The notes under the pieces: model-generated
Told to the model about the DNA's origin: nothing
The model's database searches: none
The model's input: only the letters and a program-made list of their open reading frames with translations
Part shown: positions 5,640-11,590 of the stretch, one piece after another
How positions within the stretch are numbered: the first letter of the stretch is position 1
Layout of the letters: each line of letters begins with the position of its first letter
From: JBGPIT01 sp041485125
GTDB lineage: Bacteria > Desulfobacterota > Binatia > UTPRO1
Length of the DNA: 11,590 nt
Assembly (NCBI GenBank): GCA_041485125.1
Contig: JBGPIT010000134.1
Location: 1-11,590, forward strand
Reading direction: 5' to 3'
Position numbers and translations under genes: made by a program

Positions 5640-8600
5640 TCATGACACGACGGCGCTCGCGGCCTCGTAGAGCGTCCGCGCGAGCGCCGGATCGTCGACC
5701 GACCGCACTGCGGCGGCGATGAGTGCGCGGTGCTGCGCGCCGTAGCGCGCGAGCGCGGCGCCGTCGCGGCGCCGGCGCGCCAGCTCGGCGAGGAGCCCAA
5801 GCGCCTGCCAGGCGGCGCGCGGATAGTGGATCGCGCCGGCGACGCGTACCGCCTCGGCGAGCGCGTGCTCCGCATCGGCGCGACGCTCCAAGCGCACGAG
5901 CGCCTCGCCGCGGAGGACGAGCGCTCGCGCCTCGACCTTCGGGGCGCGGTGGCGGCGGGCGCCGGCGATCTCGGCGTCGGCATGGGCGAGGGCGTCGTCG
6001 GGAACGTTGCGGGCGAGCGCCAGGCGTCCGAGCGCGTCGAAGGCGTGGAGCGCGTAACGCCAGCGCATCCACGGGTCGCCCGGCTTGGCGAGCGCTGACG
6101 CGATCGGCTCGAGACGGAGGCCGCAGCCGTCGAGGTCGCCGAGCGCGAGATGATCGCCGGCGAGATTGATCTCGGAGTTCGCGAGGATCTCCGGATCGCC
6201 GATCTCGCGGGCGACGGCCGCCGCGCGCTCGTTGTACTCGCGACCGCGGACGTGGCTGCCGAGCTCGGCATGGCACCAGCCGAGGGTGTTGAGGAGTCGG
6301 CTCTTCCAGGCGCGATCGCCGATGCGGTCGCAGACCTCGTACGCTTCGGTGAGCTGCGCGAGCGCACGGCCGTACTCGCCGAGACAGCAGAGCGCCTTGC
6401 CGAGGAACCAGCCCGGCCAGATCACCAGGTGCGCCAAGCGAAGCCGCCGGCCGGCCGCGATCACCTGCTCGCCGAGCGCGATCGAGCCGGCGTAGTCGCC
6501 GGTCCACTCGAGACTCTGCGCCAGGTAGAACCGCATGGTCGCGACCGACGCCTCGTCGCCCTCGCGCTCGGCGATGCGGAGCGCGCCGATCAGGAGCTCC
6601 TGCTCGGTGGTGACGTTGCCGTCGCAAACGCCACGGCGGAAGCCTTCCGCGGTCATCGCGAGCGCCTCGGCGAACGGCAGATCCTCGCGTCGCGCCAGCT
6701 CGCGCAGGCGCGCCTCGCCGCGCGCCGACGCGTCGTAGGCGTGCGCCCAGAAGTGGCTCACAAAGGCGTTGGAGACGTTCAGCGCCTGCTGCTTCGCCCC
6801 CTCGCTCCCCTCGGCGGCGCGCTCGAAGGCGTCCCCCGACGGTCCGAACTCGCTCACGTAGAAGTGGGCGAGGGCGAGCCGCTCCTCGAGCTGGCGGCGT
6901 CGATCGGTCGAGACGCGCGCGCCCAAGCGGTCGGCGGTCGCGAGCGCCTCGCGGCAATGCGTGATCACCGAGCGGTTGGCGAAGCTCTCGGCCGCCTTCT
7001 CGGCGGCGCGCTCGTGATACGCGAGCGCCCGCTCCCAATCCTCGGCGCGCCCGAAGTGATGCGCCAGGGTTTCGTAGAACTCGGCGAGGCGGTCGGCGTA
7101 GAGCTCCTCGATCGCGCGGCCGATCGTCAGGTGCAGCTCGCGGCGGCGCTCGAGCACCAGGCTCTCGTAGGCGACGTCGTGGGTGAGCGCGTGCTTGAAC
7201 ATGTACGCGAGCTCGGGGTGCGTCGCTTTCTCGTAGATCAGCTCGAGCGCGCGCAGCTCGTCGACCTGCGTCCGCACCCGGTCGCCGCTCTCGACGATGC
7301 GCTCGAGCAGGCGGAGCGCAAACTCGCGCCCGATCACCGACGCGACTTGGATGGCGTGGCGGGCGTCGCCGGCGAGCCGATCGAGGCGCGCGCTCAGGAC
7401 GTCGTGGATCGTGCCCGGCACGACGATCGTCTGGGCGTCGCGGGTGAGGACGACGTGGCCGTTTCGGCGTTGCAAGGTGCCGTCCTCGATCAGCGAGCGC
7501 GTCACCTCCTCGACGAAGAACGGGTTGCCCTCGGCCTTGGCGGCGATCAGCGACTGGACCTCGGCCGGCAGCTCGGCGGCGCCGAGGAGCGCGCCCGAGA
7601 TCGCCGCGACGTCGCCGGCCGTGAGCGGCTGGAGCATCACGCGCGCGTGGTAGCTCTGATCGCCGAAGGGATGGCGGTAGCCCGGCCGGTGCGAGCACAC
7701 GAGCAGCACTCGCATCGCCGGCACCGCGTCGGCGATGAAGGCGAGGTACTCCTCCGACGCGGGATCGATCCAGTGCAGATCCTCGACGACCAGGACGAGC
7801 GGTTGGCGCTCGGCGGCGGCGCGCACCATCGCCTTGAGGGCGCGGAAGGTCTCGCTGCGCCGGCTCGCGGAGTCGAGCCCAGCGACCGCCGCTTCGCCGG
7901 CGGCGAGGCTCAGCACCTGGCGCACGAGCGGCACCGTCCACGCCAGGTCCGCGCCGAGCGCCGCGATGCCGCGCTCGATCTTCGCGCCTGCCGCCGCGTC
8001 GTCGTCGCGATCGTCGATCGCGAAGAAGCGTCGTAGCGCGTCGATGATCGGCAGAAATGCGGTGGTAGTGCCGTACGACGCGCAGCGACCCTCGATCCAG
8101 AGATGGGGCGCGTCGCCGAGTGCCTGACGGAGCTCGAGGAGGAGGCGCGACTTGCCGAGCCCCGCTTCGCCCACCACGAAGACGACGAGTCCGCGCCCCG
8201 CCGCCGCGCTCGCGAAGCATTCGCGCAGCTGCGCCAGCTCGCGGTCGCGGCCGACGAAGCGCGTCTGTGCCGGTGCGTCGGCGAGCGTCGCGCGCGTGCG
8301 CCGTCCCGCGACGGCATAGGCGTCGAGACGATCGGCGGCGCCGATCCGGAGCTCGCGCGGCCGGAGCTCGCACGCGCCCTCGACCCGGCGCGCGACCGCC
8401 GCCGATACCAGGATGTCGCCGGCGCCGGCGTGCCCGAGCAGGCGCTCGGCCAGCGCGACCGTGTCGCCGAGCGGCAGGACGGTCGCGGTCGGGTCGGGGC
8501 TGCTGGTGTCGACGCGCAAGCTACCGAGGTGCACGGCCAGACGCAGCTCCGGCGTGGGCTCGGCGTCGGCGAGCAGGCGGTGGATCGCGAGCGCCGCCTG

Positions 8601-9902
8601 GACCGCCCGCTGCGGCAGCTGCTCGAGCGAGCGCGGAATTCCGAAAACCGCCGTCGCCCGCGATGCCGAGCGCGCCAGGAAGACGCCGCCGAAGCCGGCG
8701 ACGCGTTCCGCGATCCTCTCCGTCCAGCGCTGCGCGAGCGTCCAAGGCTCGTACGCGTCCTCGGGAAGGACGAGCTCGAGCGCGAGCACCGCGACGGGCT
8801 TCACCTCCCAGCTGGGCGCGGGCGGCGCTGCGATCGGGGTACGGGCGTCGCGACTCGCGGGCGATCCGGTCGCGGGCGCCGCCGCCGCGCGATCGTCGAG
8901 CCTCGGGCGCTCGATGCCGTAGCGGCGCATGCGATGGCGGAGCGCGTTTCGCCCGATGCCGAGCAGGCGCGCTGCGCCGACGACGTTGCCGCCCGAGCGC
9001 GCGAGCGCGTCGCGGAGGCGTGCAGCCTTGCCGTCGTCGCTGCCGGCGGTGGTCGCGGCCCCCGTCGAGTCCCGCGTCGCAGACCCGGTCGGCATCGTCC
9101 CCGTTGAGGGGAGCGGCACCCGCAGGCGCTCGAGTGTCGCCTGATCGACGGTCTCATCCAGACAGAGCAGCGTCGCGCGCTCCATCAAGTGCGCCAGCTC
9201 GCGGACGTTCCCCGGCCACGGATGCGCGACGAGCCAGCGCCGCGCGCCGTCGTCGAGGGTCTTGGCGACGACGCCGTGCGCGACCGCGTGCGCGGCGAGG
9301 TAGTGCGCGGCGAGGACGAGGACGTCCTCCGGCCGCGCGCGGAGCGGCGGCAGGTCGAGGACGACGACCGCCAAGCGGTGGTAGAGATCGGCACGGAAGG
9401 CACCTGCCGCGACCATCTCGAGCACGTTCCGCTGCGTCGCCGCGATGAGCTTCACGTCGACCCGCTGCGGGGTCACGGCGCCGAGCCGGCGCACGCTCTT
9501 CTCCTCGATCGCCTTCAAGAGCTTCCCTTGTAGCGGGAGCGGCAGCGCATCGATTTCGTCGAGGAAGAGGCTGCCGCCGCCCGCGGCCTCGAAGAGCCCG
9601 GGCTTGGCGCGCTTGGCGTCGGTGAACGCGCCCGCCTCGAAGCCGAAGAGCTCCGCCTCGAGCATCGTCTCGGGAATGGCCGCGCAGTTCACGTCGACGA
9701 AGGGACCGCGGGCGCGGCCACCGCTCGAGTGGATCGCGAAGGCGACGAGTCCCTTGCCGGTGCCCGTCTCGCCTTGCAGCAGGACCGTCGGGACGTTCGG
9801 GTTCCGCGGCGTGTCGAAGGCGGCGAGATGCAGGATCTGCGCTCGGAGTGCGTCGATCGCAGCGGAGCTGCCGACGATGGTCTCGACGGTGTGCAGAGAC
9901 AT
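5640..9902 (-). CDS. Giant fused regulator: sigma-54 activator AAA+ / Fis HTH / degenerate cyclase-like / STAND-type ATPase / TPR
   Basis: Domains in this 1420-residue protein run as follows. (1) Residues 8-265 are a sigma-54 activator AAA+ domain: Walker A GETGTGKG (44-51), sigma-54 contact loop GAFTDA (91-96, canonical GAFTGA), Walker B LFLDEID (112-118), arginine-finger region FRADLYHRL (169-177) and sensor II PWPGNVREL (228-236). (2) Residues 290-332 are a Fis-type HTH (GNVVGAARLLGIGRNALRHRM). (3) Residues 367-535 resemble class III adenylate/guanylate cyclases (VFGIP, LGDTVALAERLL, GDILVS) but lack the metal aspartates and the catalytic Asn. (4) Residues 547-830 are an AAA_16/STAND-like NTPase with Walker A GEAGLGKSR (578-586) and Walker B LVLVVEDLHWID (702-713). 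(5) Residues 930-1410 form helical TPR-like repeats. The likely role is signal-responsive transcription activation with sigma-54, the C-terminal half sensing or oligomerising. Cytoplasmic; no membrane segment. ATG 9902 is the only plausible start in an open frame beginning at 9986. It lacks a Shine-Dalgarno and abuts a strong hairpin. Divergent from the methyltransferase. Confidence 0.93.
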   Translation of the reverse strand: MSLHTVETIVGSSAAIDALRAQILHLAAFDTPRNPNVPTVLLQGETGTGKGLVAFAIHSSGGRARGPFVDVNCAAIPETMLEAELFGFEAGAFTDAKRAKPGLFEAAGGGSLFLDEIDALPLPLQGKLLKAIEEKSVRRLGAVTPQRVDVKLIAATQRNVLEMVAAGAFRADLYHRLAVVVLDLPPLRARPEDVLVLAAHYLAAHAVAHGVVAKTLDDGARRWLVAHPWPGNVRELAHLMERATLLCLDETVDQATLERLRVPLPSTGTMPTGSATRDSTGAATTAGSDDGKAARLRDALARSGGNVVGAARLLGIGRNALRHRMRRYGIERPRLDDRAAAAPATGSPASRDARTPIAAPPAPSWEVKPVAVLALELVLPEDAYEPWTLAQRWTERIAERVAGFGGVFLARSASRATAVFGIPRSLEQLPQRAVQAALAIHRLLADAEPTPELRLAVHLGSLRVDTSSPDPTATVLPLGDTVALAERLLGHAGAGDILVSAAVARRVEGACELRPRELRIGAADRLDAYAVAGRRTRATLADAPAQTRFVGRDRELAQLRECFASAAAGRGLVVFVVGEAGLGKSRLLLELRQALGDAPHLWIEGRCASYGTTTAFLPIIDALRRFFAIDDRDDDAAAGAKIERGIAALGADLAWTVPLVRQVLSLAAGEAAVAGLDSASRRSETFRALKAMVRAAAERQPLVLVVEDLHWIDPASEEYLAFIADAVPAMRVLLVCSHRPGYRHPFGDQSYHARVMLQPLTAGDVAAISGALLGAAELPAEVQSLIAAKAEGNPFFVEEVTRSLIEDGTLQRRNGHVVLTRDAQTIVVPGTIHDVLSARLDRLAGDARHAIQVASVIGREFALRLLERIVESGDRVRTQVDELRALELIYEKATHPELAYMFKHALTHDVAYESLVLERRRELHLTIGRAIEELYADRLAEFYETLAHHFGRAEDWERALAYHERAAEKAAESFANRSVITHCREALATADRLGARVSTDRRRQLEERLALAHFYVSEFGPSGDAFERAAEGSEGAKQQALNVSNAFVSHFWAHAYDASARGEARLRELARREDLPFAEALAMTAEGFRRGVCDGNVTTEQELLIGALRIAEREGDEASVATMRFYLAQSLEWTGDYAGSIALGEQVIAAGRRLRLAHLVIWPGWFLGKALCCLGEYGRALAQLTEAYEVCDRIGDRAWKSRLLNTLGWCHAELGSHVRGREYNERAAAVAREIGDPEILANSEINLAGDHLALGDLDGCGLRLEPIASALAKPGDPWMRWRYALHAFDALGRLALARNVPDDALAHADAEIAGARRHRAPKVEARALVLRGEALVRLERRADAEHALAEAVRVAGAIHYPRAAWQALGLLAELARRRRDGAALARYGAQHRALIAAAVRSVDDPALARTLYEAASAVVS

Positions 9903-9903
9903 T

Positions 9904-9948
9904 GGCCGCGGCCACGTGTGGCCCGGCGGGCCAAATGTGGCCGCGGCC
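9904..9948. promoter_or_regulatory. Nested inverted repeat with two tandem dyads; candidate enhancer (UAS) of the sigma-54 activator
   Basis: Outer arms GGCCGCGGCCAC (9904-9915) and GTGGCCGCGGCC (9937-9948) are exact reverse complements, and inside them TGGCCCG and CGGGCCA (9919-9925, 9927-9933) pair as well. Read differently, the block contains two direct copies of a dyad, GGCCACGTGTGGCC (9910-9923) and GGCCAAATGTGGCC (9929-9942). They are identical at 12 of 14 positions, fit GGCCA-N4-TGGCC, and have centres 19 bp apart. Relative to the predicted sigma-54 start near 10033, the centres fall at about -116 and -97, the usual range for enhancer-binding-protein sites. The block also lies directly upstream of the regulator's ATG, so binding could repress the regulator's own transcript. 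As RNA the same sequence would form a long hairpin just before that ATG. The symmetry is seen directly; the binding protein is inferred. Confidence 0.65.
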
Positions 9949-9965
9949 GGGTGACGTCGATGACG

Positions 9966-9994
9966 GAGATAGGCCGATTCTCGCGATCAGACAA
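9966..9994 (-). promoter_or_regulatory. Possible sigma-70-type promoter for the fused regulator
   Basis: Minus-strand TTGTCT (9994-9989) and TATCTC (9971-9966) are separated by exactly 17 bases, matching four and three consensus positions respectively. A start near 9959 would give a leader of about 57 bases containing the whole nested inverted repeat. The match is modest and unproven, but it is the best candidate in the 159-bp gap. Confidence 0.35.
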
Positions 9995-10006
9995 GCCATG
10001 CGGGCC

Positions 10007-10021
10007 TGGCACCGGACTTGC
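10007..10021 (+). promoter_or_regulatory. Sigma-54 (RpoN) -24/-12 promoter of the methyltransferase
   Basis: TGGCAC at 10007-10012, five bases, then TTGC at 10018-10021 match the sigma-54 consensus TGGCACG-N4-TTGC at all ten core positions. The preceding pyrimidine is also present and the GG-to-GC spacing is exact; only the seventh base (C for G) and the base after TTGC deviate. The predicted start is near 10033, giving a leader of about 29 bases that contains the Shine-Dalgarno AAGGAGGG (10047-10054), seven bases before ATG 10062. The divergent neighbour is a sigma-54 activator, and a dyad block lies at enhancer distance upstream. I see no clear IHF site between them. Confidence 0.75.
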
Positions 10022-10061
10022 GAAGTACCCCGACATCACGCTCACGAAGGAGGGTTGATCG

Positions 10062-11120
10062 ATGGCAGTGAGTGAAGCCGAAGTTCAGGAGTTCGTGCAC
10101 AAGGCGTTCGGTGACATCGGCGGCATGCTGACCGCGGCGCTGGTGGTGATCGGTGACAAGCTCGGCCTCTACCGGGCGCTCGCGGCCGCCGGACCGCAGA
10201 CCCCGGCCGAGCTCGCGGCGCGCACCGAGACCGCCGAGCGCTACGTCCGCGAGTGGTGCGCCGGTCAAGCCGCCGCCGGCTACATCAGCTACGACCCCGC
10301 GACCGGTCGCTACACGCTCCCCGAGGCGCACGCCGCTGCGCTCGTCGACGAGGACAGCCCCGCCTACATGCTCGGCGGCTTCCAGGGCATGTCGGCCGCG
10401 ACACGCGCGACGCCGATGATCATCGACGCCTTCCGCACCGGCCGCGGCGTCGCCTGGCACGAGCACGATCCGAATCTCTTCGAGGGCACCGAGCGCTTCT
10501 TCCGTCCCGGCTACAACGCGCACCTGGTGAACGACTGGATCCCGGCGCTCGACGGCGTGCGCGCGAAGCTCGAGGCGGGCGCCCACGTCGCCGACGTCGG
10601 CTGCGGCCACGGCGCCTCGATGCTGATCCTGGCGAAGGCGTTCCCGCGCTCGACATTCGTCGGCTTCGACTATCACCAAGCGTCGGTCGAGCGCGCGCGT
10701 CGTCGCGCCACGGAGGCGGGGCTCGCCGATCGCGTGCGCTTCGAGGTCGCGGCCGCGAAGGACTATCCGGGGAACACGTATGATCTGGTCTGCTTCTTCG
10801 ATTGCCTGCACGACATGGGCGATCCGGTCGGCGCCGCGCGCCACGTGCGCCAATCGCTCGCGCGCGAGGGCACGTGGCTTCTCGTCGAGCCGTTCGCGCA
10901 CGACAAGGTCGAAGACAATCTGAACCTGATCGGCCGCGTCTTCTACTCGGTCTCGACGCTCGTCTGCACGCCCGCGTCGCTCTCGCAGGAGGTCGGTGCG
11001 GGGCTCGGCGCACAAGCGGGCGAGGGCCGGCTGCGCGAGGTCCTCGGCAAGGCGGGATTCACCCGCATCCGTCGCGCCACCGAGACGCCGTTCAATCTGA
11101 TCCTCGAAGCCCGACCGTAG
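10062..11120 (+). CDS. Class I SAM-dependent methyltransferase with N-terminal winged-helix domain (Rv2258c-like)
   Basis: The 352-residue protein has an N-terminal winged-helix/dimerisation part (about 15-95: LVVIGDKLGLYRAL, TPAELAARTETAERYVREW, GRYTLPEAH). A Rossmann methyltransferase domain follows: motif I VADVGCGHGAS (176-186), the acidic ribose-binding residue D203 in FVGFDYH, YDLVCFFDCLHDMGDP (240-255) and WLLVEPF (272-278). Length and layout match the mycobacterial Rv2258c family, whose natural substrates are not firmly known; O- or N-methylation of a small molecule is likely. The N-terminal wing in this fold normally serves dimerisation and the active site rather than DNA binding. 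The start is fixed by the perfect Shine-Dalgarno AAGGAGGG seven bases upstream. It is the first gene downstream of the predicted sigma-54 promoter and 42 bp ahead of nitrile hydratase beta. Confidence 0.9.
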   Translation: MAVSEAEVQEFVHKAFGDIGGMLTAALVVIGDKLGLYRALAAAGPQTPAELAARTETAERYVREWCAGQAAAGYISYDPATGRYTLPEAHAAALVDEDSPAYMLGGFQGMSAATRATPMIIDAFRTGRGVAWHEHDPNLFEGTERFFRPGYNAHLVNDWIPALDGVRAKLEAGAHVADVGCGHGASMLILAKAFPRSTFVGFDYHQASVERARRRATEAGLADRVRFEVAAAKDYPGNTYDLVCFFDCLHDMGDPVGAARHVRQSLAREGTWLLVEPFAHDKVEDNLNLIGRVFYSVSTLVCTPASLSQEVGAGLGAQAGEGRLREVLGKAGFTRIRRATETPFNLILEARP

Positions 11121-11145
11121 CGCGTCCTGTTTCTCCGCACGCGCT
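11119..11145 (+). terminator. Weak hairpin at the methyltransferase stop
   Basis: AGCGCGT (11119-11125) pairs with ACGCGCT (11139-11145) across a 13-base loop. It overlaps the methyltransferase stop codon and ends 17 bases before the nitrile hydratase ATG. No T-run follows, so it may be an attenuating or processing hairpin, or chance. It matters because it bears on whether the two genes are cotranscribed. Confidence 0.25.
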
Positions 11146-11146
11146 G

Positions 11147-11152
11147 TGCTAG
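11147..11152 (+). promoter_or_regulatory. Possible -10 element before nitrile hydratase beta
   Basis: TGCTAG within GTGTGCTAGG lies 10 bases before ATG 11163. A start seven bases downstream would leave a nearly leaderless mRNA. A similar TGCTAT precedes the oxygenase gene (572-577). No convincing -35 is present, so this is tentative. Confidence 0.22.
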
Positions 11153-11162
11153 GCATGGCGCC

Positions 11163-11590
11163 ATGAACGGCGTCCACGATCTCGGCGGCACCGACGGCTT
11201 CGGTGCCGTCGACGTCGAGCCGCACGAGCCGGTCTTCCACGCGCGTTGGGAGGGGAGGGTGTTCGGGCTGGTCGCGTCCCGGCCCGATCAGCTCAAGAGC
11301 GTCGATGCGTTCCGTCACGCGATCGAGCGCATGGACCCGGTGCACTATCTGTCCTCGTCGTACTACGAGCACTGGCTGACCGCGTTGGCGACGCTGCTCG
11401 CGGAGCACGGCGTCGTCACACGTGAGGAGCTCGAGGCACGGGCGGGCGGCGCGTTTCCGTTGTCGCGGCCGGTCCATCCCGGTGCGGTCCCGCGCACCGA
11501 CGTCGTGGCGCCGGCAGCGCGGTTCGCGGTCGGTAGCGCCGTCGTCGTGCGGAACCTGCATCCCTTCGGGCACACGCGCTGCCCGCGCTA
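11163..11590 (+). CDS. Nitrile hydratase beta subunit (N-terminal 142 residues; cut by window edge)
   Basis: The start MNGVHDLGGTDGFGAV (1-16) and EPVFHARWEGRVFGL (22-36) are the hallmark N-terminus of nitrile hydratase beta subunits. FRHAIERM (50-57), carrying a conserved Arg expected to contact the alpha-subunit sulfenate cysteine, and YLSSSYYEHWLTAL (62-75) follow. After a linker (about 93-118), FAVGSAVVVRNLHPFGHTRCPR (121-142) begins the C-terminal SH3-like domain. Family full length is a little over 200 residues, so roughly the last third lies beyond the window. The enzyme hydrates nitriles to amides in the cytoplasm as an alpha-beta heterodimer; the metal site is in alpha, which is not in this window. 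If alpha follows, the beta-first order would resemble cobalt-type systems. The gene starts 42 bp after the methyltransferase with no good Shine-Dalgarno, which leaves open cotranscription or a separate near-leaderless promoter. Confidence 0.93.
   Translation, partial: MNGVHDLGGTDGFGAVDVEPHEPVFHARWEGRVFGLVASRPDQLKSVDAFRHAIERMDPVHYLSSSYYEHWLTALATLLAEHGVVTREELEARAGGAFPLSRPVHPGAVPRTDVVAPAARFAVGSAVVVRNLHPFGHTRCPR

Noticed and set aside
6150..8036. A 628-codon plus-strand open frame inside the regulator gene
   Set aside because: It is antisense to intact AAA_16 and TPR coding sequence. Its translation is low-complexity Arg/Ala/Glu-rich with no domain. Long antisense frames are expected at this GC content.
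5527..8373. A 948-codon minus-strand open frame overlapping the regulator in another frame
   Set aside because: The product is Arg/Pro/Ala-rich noise, whereas the 5640-9902 frame has continuous recognisable motifs.
9987..11573. A 528-codon minus-strand open frame opposite the methyltransferase and nitrile hydratase genes
   Set aside because: Both plus-strand genes have clear family signatures; the minus-strand product does not, and it would run through the sigma-54 promoter region.

Overview
The window is about 11.6 kb of very GC-rich DNA, densely packed with genes on both strands. A lipoprotein with a Thr-Pro linker, a sigma-54-type activator (enhancer-binding protein) and strong third-position GC bias suggest a Gram-negative environmental bacterium. 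Candidatus Binatota or a former 'Deltaproteobacteria' lineage is my best guess. This is inference from gene style, not from a marker gene. No rRNA, tRNA, CRISPR array, transposase or integrase is visible, and no gene-free stretch exceeds 300 bases.

Layout. Bases 1-491 (minus) are the 5' part of a biotin carboxylase-type acyl-CoA carboxylase subunit. Bases 601-3327 hold a small envelope/polysaccharide-flavoured group: a 2OG-Fe(II) oxygenase (plus) converging on a minus-strand run of a four-helix PF04020 membrane protein, a family 2 glycosyltransferase and an RmlC-like cupin. A cysteine-rich lipoprotein (3457-4221, plus) then converges on a ferritin-like diiron protein (4283-5071, minus). The diiron gene is divergent from a VOC/glyoxalase-fold protein (5220-5618, plus). 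The promoter region of the diiron gene carries a perfect 16-bp palindrome between its possible -35 and -10.

The most striking part is 5640-11590. A 1420-residue regulator (minus) fuses a sigma-54 activator AAA+ domain, a Fis-type HTH, a degenerate class III nucleotidyl-cyclase-like domain, a second STAND/AAA_16-like ATPase and a long TPR-like tail. Divergent from it, across 159 bp, lies an Rv2258c-like SAM methyltransferase with a perfect Shine-Dalgarno. It is followed 42 bp later by the start of a nitrile hydratase beta-subunit gene that runs off the window. The 159-bp gap contains an almost ideal -24/-12 sigma-54 promoter (TGGCAC-N5-TTGC) facing the methyltransferase. About 100 bp upstream of its predicted transcription start are two tandem near-identical GGCCA-N4-TGGCC dyads. 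These sit exactly where an enhancer-binding protein would bind and also cover the regulator's own 5' leader.

The working model is an autoregulated sigma-54 switch in which a STAND/TPR-fused activator controls a methyltransferase and possibly nitrile hydratase. The protein families and the DNA motifs are read from the sequence; the regulatory wiring is inference.
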